Positions 14,482-22,055 of a stretch of DNA of 22,055 nucleotides are shown here, one piece after another. The notes under the pieces are model-generated. The model had not been told where the DNA came from. It made no database searches and saw nothing but the letters and a program-made list of their open reading frames with translations. The stretch comes from Proteobacteria bacterium UBA6522. GTDB taxonomy: Bacteria; Pseudomonadota; Gammaproteobacteria; Steroidobacterales; Rariloculaceae. The DNA lies in NCBI GenBank assembly GCA_002434915.1, contig DJLG01000018.1, forward strand, positions 1 through 22,055, written 5' to 3'. Position 1 is the stretch's first letter; every line of letters begins with the position of its first letter. A program made the translations under genes and the position numbers.

Positions 14482-15852
14482 TCAGCTTTTCCGTCTACCC
14501 GACCCACGTCCACCAAAACCTGGCATAGAACCAGCCTGAAGTCCTCCAAGCAGACTCTTAACGCCTCCCTTAGAAACTCGCTTCATCATTTTTGCAAATT
14601 GACGATATTGCTTAAGTAAGCGACTTACTTCCTGCACTGGCAAGCCTGAACCAATGGCTATTCGACGTTTCCTGGAACCATTAATTAAATCAGGTTTCCG
14701 ACGTTCCATGGGCGTCATTGAGTTAATTATGCCAATCTGGCGACGTAAAGAACTTTCATCTATTCCACCTAAGTTTTTATCAATATTTGGAAGCCCAGGA
14801 ATTTTATCTAATAAAGACTCCATACCACCCATACCATTAATCTGCTCTAGCTGGCTTTTAAAGTCTTCTAAATTGAGTCTATGACCACTTTTTAGTTTAC
14901 CTACAACATTCTTGACAGCCTTCTCATCAACCTGACGTTCAACATCTTCAACTAAACCTACAACATCACCCATACCAAGGATGCGAGAGGCAAAACGCTT
15001 GGGCACAAAGTTTTCAATAGCATCAAGTTTTTCTCCCGTTCCAATAAACTTAATAGGAAGACCGGTTACCTCTCTTATAGAGAGGATTGCACCGCCCCTA
15101 GCATCTCCATCAGTCTTAGTTACTACTACCCCGGTTAGTGATATGGTTTCGTTAAATGCTTTAGCTGAATTAACTGCATCCTGACCAGCCATAGCATCAA
15201 CCACATACAGTATTTCAGTTGGATCAAAAACTTTCTGTAAATCTTTAATCTCCGACATCATTACATTGTCTAAATGCAATCGACCAGCTGTATCTATAAA
15301 TAACCACCGACTTCCTCTTAATTTAGCTTCTTCAAGCGCTTGACTGGCAAGTGCGATTGGATCACTTTCATTAGATTCTAAAAAATGCATTCCAAGTTCG
15401 TGAGCTAACGTTCTTAATTGATCTTGAGCTGCTGGTCTATAAACATCCATGCTAGCTAGCAGCACATCATTTTCGGATTTTGAAAGGTGGCGAGCTAGTT
15501 TTGCAGTGGTGGTCGTTTTTCCGACACCTTGTAAACCTACGACCATAACAATCGTAGGCCAATCTCTTTTATTTATAGATACGTCTTCGGCGCCTAGAAC
15601 ATCAATAATCTCATCATGCACTACCTTAATAAAAGCCTGACCAGGATTAATGCTCTGCTCAACCTCCTTTCCTAAAGCCCTTACATGCACCCTTTTAATC
15701 AGTGATTTAGCAACTGATAGAGCAACGTCAGCCTCCAAAAGTGCTACCCGAATTTCTCGGGCAACATCCTTAATATTAGCCTCTGTAATCCTGCCTTTCC
15801 CTTTAACGCGCTGTAGGGCCTGGCTGAGGCGCTGAGTTAGTGTCTCAAACAT
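14482..15852 (-). CDS. ffh: Signal recognition particle GTPase Ffh
   Basis: SRP54 homologue, 456 aa, which with 4.5S RNA delivers nascent membrane proteins to FtsY. The N domain is about residues 1-88. The G domain has VGLQGVGKTTTTAKLA (105-120), the insertion-box motif DVYRPAAQDQLR (136-147), DTAGR (187-191), TKTDGDARGG (245-254) and GTGEKLD (271-277). The methionine-rich M domain (about 295-456) has PVQEVSRLLKQYRQFAKMMKR and ends with a Gly/Arg-rich tail (PGFGGRGSGRRKS). The ATG at 15852 opens the conserved N domain; no ribosome site is evident before it. It is the most upstream gene of the - strand block and divergent from the yfjD-like gene. Confidence 0.98.
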   Translation of the reverse strand: MFETLTQRLSQALQRVKGKGRITEANIKDVAREIRVALLEADVALSVAKSLIKRVHVRALGKEVEQSINPGQAFIKVVHDEIIDVLGAEDVSINKRDWPTIVMVVGLQGVGKTTTTAKLARHLSKSENDVLLASMDVYRPAAQDQLRTLAHELGMHFLESNESDPIALASQALEEAKLRGSRWLFIDTAGRLHLDNVMMSEIKDLQKVFDPTEILYVVDAMAGQDAVNSAKAFNETISLTGVVVTKTDGDARGGAILSIREVTGLPIKFIGTGEKLDAIENFVPKRFASRILGMGDVVGLVEDVERQVDEKAVKNVVGKLKSGHRLNLEDFKSQLEQINGMGGMESLLDKIPGLPNIDKNLGGIDESSLRRQIGIINSMTPMERRKPDLINGSRKRRIAIGSGLPVQEVSRLLKQYRQFAKMMKRVSKGGVKSLLGGLQAGSMPGFGGRGSGRRKS

Positions 15853-15877
15853 AACAAATTTGAATAAAATAGATTAT

Positions 15878-15891
15878 TTGATGTACATCAT
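15878..15891. promoter_or_regulatory. Palindrome resembling an FNR/Anr box
   Basis: TGATGTACATCA (15879-15890) is a perfect 12-base palindrome. With one flanking base each side it reads TTGAT-GTAC-ATCAT, 9 of 10 to the FNR/Anr half-sites TTGAT-N4-ATCAA. It lies in the spacer between divergent ffh and the yfjD-like gene, 26 bases from the ffh start. A chance match is quite possible in AT-rich DNA, and no FNR gene is in view. Confidence 0.3.
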
Positions 15892-16031
15892 TCATATAAA
15901 CCAAGAGGCTAACATGGAAATTTCATACAAAAAATATCAATATTTTTTAAAAGAATTAACTTAGTCCTTGACACAGTATCTAAAATTCAGCCACTCTTAT
16001 CTCATCTTTAGTCACTGGAGGACCAGATTTT

Positions 16032-17330
16032 TTGAATGACGATGCCTCTTTAGGTCTATCATTTGGCCTACTCATTGTTCTTCTCATCCTTTCGGCATTC
16101 TTCGCCAGCACGGAAACTGCCTTGGTCAGCTTGAACCGTTATCGGTTGAGGCATCGAGCTCGTGCGGGTTATAGGCCAGCACAACTTGCGGAAAAATTAC
16201 TTGAGAGACCAGACCGTCTTATGGGACTAATCTTGCTCGGCAACAATATTGTAAATATATGGGCTGCAGCTCTAGTAACTGTCATTTCTATCAGAATAGG
16301 TGGTGAGTCTGCAATTTTCATTGGAACTATGATCCTCACTGTTGTATTGCTGATTTTTGTGGAAGTTGCCCCGAAAACTATTGCAGCACTCCATCCGTCT
16401 CGTCTTGCATTGCCAGCAGCGATTATTTACTACCCGCTTCTAAAGATTGCCTATCCATTTGTTTGGTTAATCAACCTCATGGCCAACTCGCTGCTTTGGG
16501 TCCTTGGGGTACGCGTCGATCATGGACGAAAAGACTCCCTTAGCACCGCTGAACTGCGTAGTGTAGTTGGCGAGTCAAGCCCACTTCTTCCTAAACGCTA
16601 TAAGCGCATGCTTCTAAGCATTCTTGACCTTGATGACATTACAGTAGATGACATCATGGTTCCTAGACAAGATATCGTAGGTATAGACTTGGATGAGCCC
16701 TGGGAAGCAAATCTTTCTATAATTCAGGACAGTCGGTACACACGTCTGCCAGTTTTCCGAGGAGATATTGATAACGTCGAAGGACTCATACGTTTAAAAA
16801 GCATCTATCCAGATCTTATTGAAGGCTCACTTACAGCGCAGAGTCTATTAAAACACCTTCAAGAAGCAAATTTCGTTCCTGAAGGGACACCTCTAAACAA
16901 ACAATTAGTTAATTTTCAATCTGTTAATGAACGTTTTTCATTTATTGTCGATGAATATGGAGATGTCCAAGGTCTAATAACAAGTGAGGACTTAGTCCGT
17001 GAAATTGTAGGTGAACTCAGTACTGACCCATCCCCTACAATTCCTGAGGTGGATCAACAAGATGACGGCTGTTTCATTGTAGATGCAGGTGCAAATGTTC
17101 GACAATTAAACAGCCTCATGAACTGGGAGCTACCAACTAATGGCCCTAAAACCTTAAACGGATTGATTATTGAGTTACTTGAAACCATTCCGACTATAGG
17201 AACGAATATAACTATTGCAGATTATTCCATTGAGATTATTGAAACTGCGGAGCACAGCATCAGAAAAGTAAAGGTATCAGCCTCCGACATGCTCCAACAA
17301 TCTAAAACGCTCTCAGCTGAGGATATTTAA
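16032..17330 (+). CDS. CorB/YfjD-like DUF21-CBS membrane protein
   Basis: 432-aa member of the CNNM/CorB (DUF21) family, closest in layout to E. coli YfjD. The DUF21 membrane domain (about residues 8-155) has SAFFASTETALVSLNRYRLR, GNNIVN (70-75) and FVEVAPKTIAALHPSRLAL. A CBS pair (about 205-330) begins DDIMVPRQDIVGIDLDE and includes RYTRLPVFRGD and FIVDEYGDVQGLITSEDLVR. A C-terminal CorC/HlyC domain (about 345-420) follows. Relatives are linked to magnesium/sodium transport; the ion is not provable here. The start is TTG at 16032: GGAGG (16017-16021) sits 10 bases upstream and no ATG or GTG precedes the conserved first helix. Its last 18 bases overlap the end of radA on the other strand. Confidence 0.9.
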   Translation: MNDDASLGLSFGLLIVLLILSAFFASTETALVSLNRYRLRHRARAGYRPAQLAEKLLERPDRLMGLILLGNNIVNIWAAALVTVISIRIGGESAIFIGTMILTVVLLIFVEVAPKTIAALHPSRLALPAAIIYYPLLKIAYPFVWLINLMANSLLWVLGVRVDHGRKDSLSTAELRSVVGESSPLLPKRYKRMLLSILDLDDITVDDIMVPRQDIVGIDLDEPWEANLSIIQDSRYTRLPVFRGDIDNVEGLIRLKSIYPDLIEGSLTAQSLLKHLQEANFVPEGTPLNKQLVNFQSVNERFSFIVDEYGDVQGLITSEDLVREIVGELSTDPSPTIPEVDQQDDGCFIVDAGANVRQLNSLMNWELPTNGPKTLNGLIIELLETIPTIGTNITIADYSIEIIETAEHSIRKVKVSASDMLQQSKTLSAEDI

Positions 17331-18662
17331 AACTTCCCCTAATTTTTCAACACCAAAAATTTCCATTCCTATTTTACTCTGCGGAATATTAGCCACTGGG
17401 ACAATAGCTTTCTCAAAACCGTATTTTTTAGCCTCTGCTAACCGCTCTTCACCATAGGGCACGGGCCTAATCTCACCTGTCAAACCAACCTCGCCAAAAA
17501 CAACAATATTTGCAGGTATAGCTTTTTCGTTATAGCTTGAAAGAGTTGCAAGACATACAGCTAAATCTGCTGCCGTTTCCGATACTCTTAAACCACCTAC
17601 TACGTTGGTAAATACATCATGGCCTGAAAGACCTATACCACTATGTCGATGCAATACCGCCAATAGAAGTGCAAGACGTTGAGAATCTAGGCCTTGGGCT
17701 AAACGTCTTGGAGATGTTCCTAAATTTTCATCAACAAGCGCTTGAACCTCAACCAATAGTGATCTTGAGCTTTCACGCGTTACTAAGGTAACACTACCTG
17801 GCACAGAATCCGTTCTTCGCGAAAGGAAAATAGCAGAAGGATTTTTAACTTCCTTAAACCCCTCTTCACCCATAACAAAAAATCCCAGCTCGTTTGCTGC
17901 ACCAAATCTATTTTTTGCTGAGCGTAAAATTCGGAATCGACTGCCAAGATCACTTTCAAAATAGAGCACTGTATCTACCATATGTTCAAGCACTCTTGGG
18001 CCAGCCAGAACGCCCTCCTTAGTAACATGACCAACCAGGACCGTGGCAACATTATAGTCTTTTGCAAATCGCACTAATTGAGCTGCACATTCTCTAAGTT
18101 GCGCCACAGATCCTGGAGCAGAACCTAATTGTTCGCTGAAAAGAGTTTGAATGGAATCAATAACAAGTACTTGTGGTGTTGAGACACGAAGAGTTTCAAT
18201 AATAGTTTCAACACATGTCTCAGAATAGAGTCGAACTGGCGCCTCGTCTACTCCAAGTCGAGAGGCCCTCAAAGCTATTTGATCTAATGATTCCTCACCA
18301 GTTACATAGCAACTTTGTTTATTTTGGCTAACGCTTGCAACAACACTCAAAAGAAGAGTGGATTTTCCAATTCCTGGGTCACCGCCAATTAAAACAACCG
18401 AACCAGGTACCAGCCCCCCTCCCAACACACGATCAAGCTCTGAAAGCCCACTACCACTTCGTTCAACACGCTTAATATCTAGGCTATCTAATCTTGTGGA
18501 TTCAACGCTTAGAGCCCGTGATGAACCCTGGGAACCTTTTCGCAGATTTAGTTGCGTCTCCGACAGTGCGTTCCATTTACCACAATCAGGACATTGACCT
18601 TGCCACTTCAGATGCTGAGCACCACATGCGTCACAAGTATAAATACCCTTGGTTTTAGCCAT
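17313..18662 (-). CDS. radA: DNA repair protein RadA
   Basis: RadA/Sms, 449 aa, a RecA-like ATPase that drives branch migration in recombination. An N-terminal four-cysteine zinc finger has Cys10, Cys13, Cys24 and Cys27 (YTCDACG and GQCPDCGKW). Walker A is GDPGIGKST (94-102), Walker B VLVIDS (165-170), and the RadA-specific KNRFG lies at 250-254. The C-terminal third is the Lon-protease-like domain, with DVFTNVVGGLRVSETAADLA and FGEVGLTGEIRPV. All family landmarks are present. It lies 120 bases downstream of dnaB, a gap where I found no clear terminator or promoter. The 3' end overlaps the convergent yfjD-like gene. Confidence 0.97.
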   Translation of the reverse strand: MAKTKGIYTCDACGAQHLKWQGQCPDCGKWNALSETQLNLRKGSQGSSRALSVESTRLDSLDIKRVERSGSGLSELDRVLGGGLVPGSVVLIGGDPGIGKSTLLLSVVASVSQNKQSCYVTGEESLDQIALRASRLGVDEAPVRLYSETCVETIIETLRVSTPQVLVIDSIQTLFSEQLGSAPGSVAQLRECAAQLVRFAKDYNVATVLVGHVTKEGVLAGPRVLEHMVDTVLYFESDLGSRFRILRSAKNRFGAANELGFFVMGEEGFKEVKNPSAIFLSRRTDSVPGSVTLVTRESSRSLLVEVQALVDENLGTSPRRLAQGLDSQRLALLLAVLHRHSGIGLSGHDVFTNVVGGLRVSETAADLAVCLATLSSYNEKAIPANIVVFGEVGLTGEIRPVPYGEERLAEAKKYGFEKAIVPVANIPQSKIGMEIFGVEKLGEVLNILS

Positions 18663-18782
18663 TACTAGAGTGTTACATCCAAGTCATAAACAGAATTTGG
18701 TAATAATATACTTCAAATCTATTTAGTTATGACTCATTTTGTTTAAGTCAGATAGCTGGCCTATTGGTATCGTTTATTACGA

Positions 18783-20174
18783 TTACCCGTAAACACCATC
18801 CCCATAAGCCTCTGCTACAAAAGTTTCAAACTTAGTGTATTTACCCAAAAAGGTAAGATTCAATTGTCCAGTAGGACCATTACGCTGCTTACCAATAATA
18901 ATATCTGCTACACCTTTTTTAGGCGTATCAGGATCATATTGTTCTTCTCGATATATAAAGATAATCACATCCGCATCTTGCTCAATCGCACCTGAGTCTC
19001 TTAGATCTGACATTTGTGGCTTCTTGTCTGGACGCTGTTCCACCGCACGATTGAGCTGTGATAGAGCAACTACTGGAACATTCAACTCTCGAGCTAGTGC
19101 TTTTAGAGAACGTGAAATCTCCGAAATCTCAGTTGCCCTGTTTTCGCTCGTACCGGAGACTGCCATCAGCTGCAAATAATCAACTATGACGAGCTCTAGG
19201 TTATCAGTACGCTTGAGGCGACGTGCTCGAGCCCTAAGCTCGGTAGGACTCAACCCTGGAGCATCATCTATAAAGATAGGTGCAGAAGACATCATATTGA
19301 TAGTTGAACTGACTCGAGTCCAATCTTCATCACTAAGACTTCCTTTACGTAAATTTTTCTGATCTACCCGCCCAACTGAACCAATCATTCGAAAGCTAAG
19401 TTGCTCAGCTGACATTTCCATACTAAAAATGGCTGTAGCTTTCTGATGACCAATAGCTGCATTCTCAGCAATATTCATTGCTAAAGATGTTTTGCCCATA
19501 CTTGGTCGAGCCGCAATAATAACTAGATCGCCAGGTTGTAACCCTGCGGTCATCTCATCTAGTGCTTTAAAACCTGTGGGAATACCAGTGATATCATCTT
19601 TGCTATGCTGAAGATGATCTAAACGATCTACAGTTCCAGGAAGTATTTCCTTTAATGACTGAAAACCAGTACCAGTCCGCTGCCCCCTGTCTGCTATATC
19701 AAAAACCTTTTGTTCAGCTAAATCTACAAGCTCCGTGACCGATCGGCCTTCAACGTCATGTGCGCTTGCAGCAATATCTCCACCAATTTCTATAAGCTGG
19801 CGCAACATAGCCCGCTCACGAACTATTTGAGCATAAGCGAGAATATTAGCTGCACTAGGCGTTTCATTGACAAGTTGACCCAAATAATCAAGTCCACCAG
19901 CATCCTTAAGTTGATTTTTTCGTTCAAGGTGCTCGCTAACAGTAATGGCATCAGCTGGTTGATCAAGGGCTGCAAGTACACCTATGGTTGCAAAGATTAA
20001 TTTATGATCAGCTCGGTAAAAATCCTCTGATGACACAGCATCTGCAATTTCATCCCAAGCCCTCTGATCCAACATTAATCCGCCGAGCAGAGACTGTTCA
20101 GCCTCAACCGAATGAGGCGGCAATCTCAGCGGCTGTGCGCCGGAAGGTTTAGATGAAGCTAGGGCTTTAGCCAT
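18783..20174 (-). CDS. dnaB: Replicative DNA helicase DnaB
   Basis: Hexameric 5'-3' replicative helicase, 463 aa. The N-terminal collar domain (about 15-160) begins LRLPPHSVEAEQSLLGGLML. The RecA-like domain has DITGIPTGFKALDEMTAGL, Walker A ARPSMGKTS (222-230), Walker B VIVDYLQLM (329-337), then SRSLKALARELNVPVVALSQ, and the arginine finger Arg431 in GKQRNGPTG. No intein or insertion is present. It follows rplI by 68 bases, the usual gammaproteobacterial order. No strong Shine-Dalgarno is visible before the ATG; overlapping small hairpins lie just upstream. Confidence 0.98.
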   Translation of the reverse strand: MAKALASSKPSGAQPLRLPPHSVEAEQSLLGGLMLDQRAWDEIADAVSSEDFYRADHKLIFATIGVLAALDQPADAITVSEHLERKNQLKDAGGLDYLGQLVNETPSAANILAYAQIVRERAMLRQLIEIGGDIAASAHDVEGRSVTELVDLAEQKVFDIADRGQRTGTGFQSLKEILPGTVDRLDHLQHSKDDITGIPTGFKALDEMTAGLQPGDLVIIAARPSMGKTSLAMNIAENAAIGHQKATAIFSMEMSAEQLSFRMIGSVGRVDQKNLRKGSLSDEDWTRVSSTINMMSSAPIFIDDAPGLSPTELRARARRLKRTDNLELVIVDYLQLMAVSGTSENRATEISEISRSLKALARELNVPVVALSQLNRAVEQRPDKKPQMSDLRDSGAIEQDADVIIFIYREEQYDPDTPKKGVADIIIGKQRNGPTGQLNLTFLGKYTKFETFVAEAYGDGVYG

Positions 20175-20182
20175 TTTTGATT

Positions 20183-20222
20183 AGCTCTATATTTTATCTG
20201 AGCTTAGCACACCCATACTAAG
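20183..20222 (-). other. Two overlapping hairpins ahead of dnaB
   Basis: In the 68-base rplI-dnaB gap, on the - strand, CTTAG/CTAAG (20218-20222 with 20203-20207) and AGCTC/GAGCT (20200-20204 with 20183-20187) form stems that share two bases, so they exclude one another. Stems are only 5 bp and no T-run follows; a regulatory role is speculative. Confidence 0.2.
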
Positions 20223-20242
20223 TCAGTTTATCTTCTTTATTT

Positions 20243-20779
20243 TTACTGGAGATTTTCTGTATTTGCTTCATCTTCTATCACTTCATCTCCCTGAGATTCA
20301 TCATCATCTAAAATATCAATGGGAGCATCCACTGACTCTCCTTCAACAATAACTGTCAGAGAAACATTAACGTCTGAGTGAAGATGTAAATCTACTTGAT
20401 ACTCTCCTGTGGCACGTATAGGACCCTCCGGTAAACGTATTTCACTTCTCTCCACATTTAAATCAAGCGCATTACAAGCATTAGTAATATCGATTGATCC
20501 AACTGACCCAAACAACTTTCCTTCGGGCCCAGCATTAGCATGTATTTTGATTACCTTCCCTTCGATCCTAGCAGCCCGTGCTTGTACTAGCTCGAGCGCA
20601 CTAGCTGCCTTGGCTTCAAGTGCTTCTCGCATGGTCTCAAACTTTGTGATATTTTCAGGTGTAGCAACAGTAGCCTTACCCTGCGGAATCAAATAATTTC
20701 TCGCATAACCCGACTTCACATTCACCTCGTCGCCAATACCACCAACGTTATCAATTTTTTCCAACAAGATGATATTCAT
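20243..20779 (-). CDS. rplI: 50S ribosomal protein L9 with acidic tail
   Basis: Ribosomal protein L9, 178 aa against about 149 in E. coli. The N-terminal domain is standard: MNIILLEKIDNVGGIGDEVN, then VKSGYARNYLIPQGKA. The connecting helix and C-terminal domain follow, with GPEGKLFGSVGSIDI and EYQVDLHLHSDVNVSLTVIV ending near residue 143. The remaining residues are an extra, mostly acidic tail (DILDDDESQGDEVIEDEANTE). The gene lies between the DUF2232 gene and dnaB, as usual. The tail's role is unknown; it is probably disordered and away from the rRNA. Confidence 0.97.
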   Translation of the reverse strand: MNIILLEKIDNVGGIGDEVNVKSGYARNYLIPQGKATVATPENITKFETMREALEAKAASALELVQARAARIEGKVIKIHANAGPEGKLFGSVGSIDITNACNALDLNVERSEIRLPEGPIRATGEYQVDLHLHSDVNVSLTVIVEGESVDAPIDILDDDESQGDEVIEDEANTENLQ

Positions 20780-20806
20780 TTCTAATTACTCCCAGTAATC
20801 CCTAAA

Positions 20807-21691
20807 TCAATTTTTTTTATGCAATGGTGCACGCAAGTTAATCCAATTATCTAATAATCCGACTGATGCTAATGCAAAAAGGGTCACGCCAGTAAAAGGC
20901 GGGACCAATAATACATACATAGCTGCAATAACGCCTCTACCCCATTGACGTGCCTTACCCCATGCATGAACCACAGAAACCCCTTGAAACCAAAATCCAA
21001 ATAAAACCAAAGGAAATAAGTTTTGTATAACAGGGCCGTCGAACACCAAACTTACTGCCATAAATAGTGTCCCCGGTATACCCAAAAAACGACCAAGCTG
21101 TAGTTCGCGAAATTGATGACCAAACTGAGGTTCTGTATTTAACAAGGCTGCCCACCAACTTCCTAAAAGTAGGGGTACCATAAGCTGGATAAATATCCCT
21201 AGTGTCATAAATCCTATAAATAGGCGATCCCATCCTTCAACAATATCGTTTATTTGACTATCAGAAGCTCCAGTAGCTCGCAGCCAACTAATTCCCTGAT
21301 CTACTATTGGCGTCATTAACATCAATGACTCAGACCAAAGCAGACCTGCCAAAGCCGCCCCTATTAAACATAAAAGCACCAATCCCTGGAATACTGATGC
21401 TAAAGTCCCTGTACGGCGAAGAGCTACCCCAAGACCAACGCCAGCCAGTAACGTAGCTCCAATAGCAAAGGTAAAGCTAAGAGAGCTAACGCCCCAAAAT
21501 AAACCAAGCATTGAAGCACCGATAGTTGCAACTAATGCACTAATGAGGCCATGCTGACCGCCTCGACGTAGAGTTTCTAACGTCATAAGCGCTGTAGAGA
21601 CAAACGACACAAGAGGTACTGTCACAAGGAAAATAGCCAAGACAACAGGTCTATAACGTTGTGCTAGCACCCACTGTACAAAACCTTTCAT
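20807..21691 (-). CDS. DUF2232 integral membrane protein
   Basis: 294-aa polytopic membrane protein with roughly eight hydrophobic segments, beginning PVVLAIFLVTVPLVSFVSTA and LISALVATIGASMLGLFWGV. It sits between rpsR and rplI, exactly where gammaproteobacteria such as Pseudomonas carry a DUF2232/YybS-type gene, and that position is the main basis for the call. There is no signal peptide beyond the first membrane helix. Function is not established. The C-terminus ends in a short basic tail (RAPLHKKN). It starts 31 bases after rpsR and ends 27 bases before rplI, so it is probably co-transcribed with both. Confidence 0.82.
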   Translation of the reverse strand: MKGFVQWVLAQRYRPVVLAIFLVTVPLVSFVSTALMTLETLRRGGQHGLISALVATIGASMLGLFWGVSSLSFTFAIGATLLAGVGLGVALRRTGTLASVFQGLVLLCLIGAALAGLLWSESLMLMTPIVDQGISWLRATGASDSQINDIVEGWDRLFIGFMTLGIFIQLMVPLLLGSWWAALLNTEPQFGHQFRELQLGRFLGIPGTLFMAVSLVFDGPVIQNLFPLVLFGFWFQGVSVVHAWGKARQWGRGVIAAMYVLLVPPFTGVTLFALASVGLLDNWINLRAPLHKKN

Positions 21692-21722
21692 CTTTACGGC
21701 TCAATCCCTAAGGACCAAAAAA

Positions 21723-21947
21723 TTAGTGTTGATCGGTATATGGAAGAAGAGCCAGAAAACGCGCTCTCTTAATAGCCGCAGCTAACTGTTTCTGATAATT
21801 AGAGCGAGTACCCGTAATTCGACTAGGAACTATTTTTCCAGTTTCAGTTATATATTGCTTCAAAGTTGCCAAGTCTTTGTAGTCTATCTCCTCTACACCT
21901 TCAGCAGTAAAGCGACAATATTTTTTACGTCGGAAATAGCGCGCCAT
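21723..21947 (-). CDS. rpsR: 30S ribosomal protein S18
   Basis: Ribosomal protein S18, 74 aa, which pairs with S6 on the 30S platform. MARYFRRKKYCRFTAEGVEE, then IDYKDLATLKQYITETGKIV, then PSRITGTRSNYQKQLAAAIK are near the E. coli sequence. It starts 2 bases after the rpsF stop, so translational coupling is likely. Confidence 0.98.
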   Translation of the reverse strand: MARYFRRKKYCRFTAEGVEEIDYKDLATLKQYITETGKIVPSRITGTRSNYQKQLAAAIKRARFLALLPYTDQH

Positions 21948-21949
21948 AA

Positions 21950-22055
21950 TTAGCTCTCCTCATCCTTTGTGCTTGTTTCAGAACCTTCTGTCCCAGGTGC
22001 TGCCTCAGCCTCAGGTGCTGCCTCAGCCTCAACCTCAGGTGCTGCCTCAGCCTCA
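21950..22055 (-). CDS. rpsF: 30S ribosomal protein S6, 3' end only
   Basis: Only the last 34 codons and the stop are inside the window; the S6 fold itself lies beyond the right edge. The frame upstream of the TAA (21950-21952) encodes a repetitive acidic tail built of EAEAAPE-like units, then GTGSETSTKDEES. The identity rests on position, immediately before rpsR in the conserved rpsF-rpsR pair, and on S6 proteins commonly having Glu/Ala-rich tails. E. coli S6 ends in glutamates that RimK extends further; here the acidic tail is encoded. Confidence 0.8.
   Translation of the reverse strand, partial: EAEAAPEVEAEAAPEAEAAPGTEGSETSTKDEES
21994..22053. repeat. 18-base tandem repeat in rpsF tail
   Basis: The unit CAGGTGCTGCCTCAGCCT occurs at 21994-22011, 22012-22029 and 22036-22053. 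The first two copies abut; a 6-base CAACCT separates the third. All copies are identical and in frame, encoding a six-residue Glu/Ala/Pro unit on the - strand. The array may continue past the right edge. Confidence 0.9.

Noticed and set aside
15853..16031. tRNA or small RNA gene in the largest spacer
   Set aside because: No cloverleaf arms, no T-loop motif and no terminator-like hairpin with T-run found by eye.
19758..20000. 80-codon + strand frame inside dnaB
   Set aside because: Antisense to the conserved DnaB N-terminal domain, no motif and no ribosome site.

Overview
The window looks like the chromosome of a free-living, AT-leaning gammaproteobacterium, probably marine. The basis is the L19, TrmD, RimM, S16, Ffh and DnaB sequences, the rpsF-rpsR-DUF2232-rplI-dnaB order, the long (67K-type) SppA, HslR, a YfjD/CorB-like protein, and a TRAP uptake system. 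I cannot place it below class. I saw no tRNA, rRNA, insertion sequence, prophage or CRISPR array. No stretch over 300 bases lacks a gene; the longest gap is 179 bases (15853-16031). Many genes start at GTG or TTG, and most operon joints are 1-4 base overlaps.

Region 1 (1-6210, + strand) is an iron-sulfur cluster assembly operon. It holds the 3' end of sufB, then sufC, sufD, sufS, a SufU-type gene and sufT. sufC, sufD, sufS and sufU are joined by GTGA, GTGA and ATGA overlaps. SufBCD is the scaffold/ATPase, SufS strips sulfur from cysteine, the SufU-like protein probably accepts the sulfur, and SufT probably helps cluster maturation. A SixA-type histidine phosphatase and a Cas4/RecB-like nuclease with putative Fe-S cysteines follow on the same strand. 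A bidirectional terminator closes the block.

Region 2 (15852 down to 6247, - strand) begins with ffh. A candidate promoter then drives rpsP-rimM-trmD-rplS. Only 18 bases after rplS, with no visible terminator, comes a complete TRAP transporter of the TatT-associated type: a TPR lipoprotein, DctP, DctQ and DctM. sppA and hslR follow closely, so a ten-gene transcript is possible.

Region 3 (16032-17330, + strand) is a single yfjD/corB-like gene with a TTG start. The spacer it shares with divergent ffh carries a perfect 12-base palindrome resembling an FNR/Anr box. Its 3' end overlaps convergent radA by 18 bases.

Region 4 (22055 down to 17313, - strand) is rpsF (3' end only), rpsR, a DUF2232 membrane protein, rplI, dnaB and radA. 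S6 and L9 both carry acidic C-terminal tails; the S6 tail is built from an 18-base DNA repeat.

Most of the window is housekeeping. The items most worth a second look are the Fe-S nuclease beside the SUF operon, the TatT-type TRAP system attached to the ribosomal operon with a changed ligand-site residue, and the paired acidic tails on S6 and L9.
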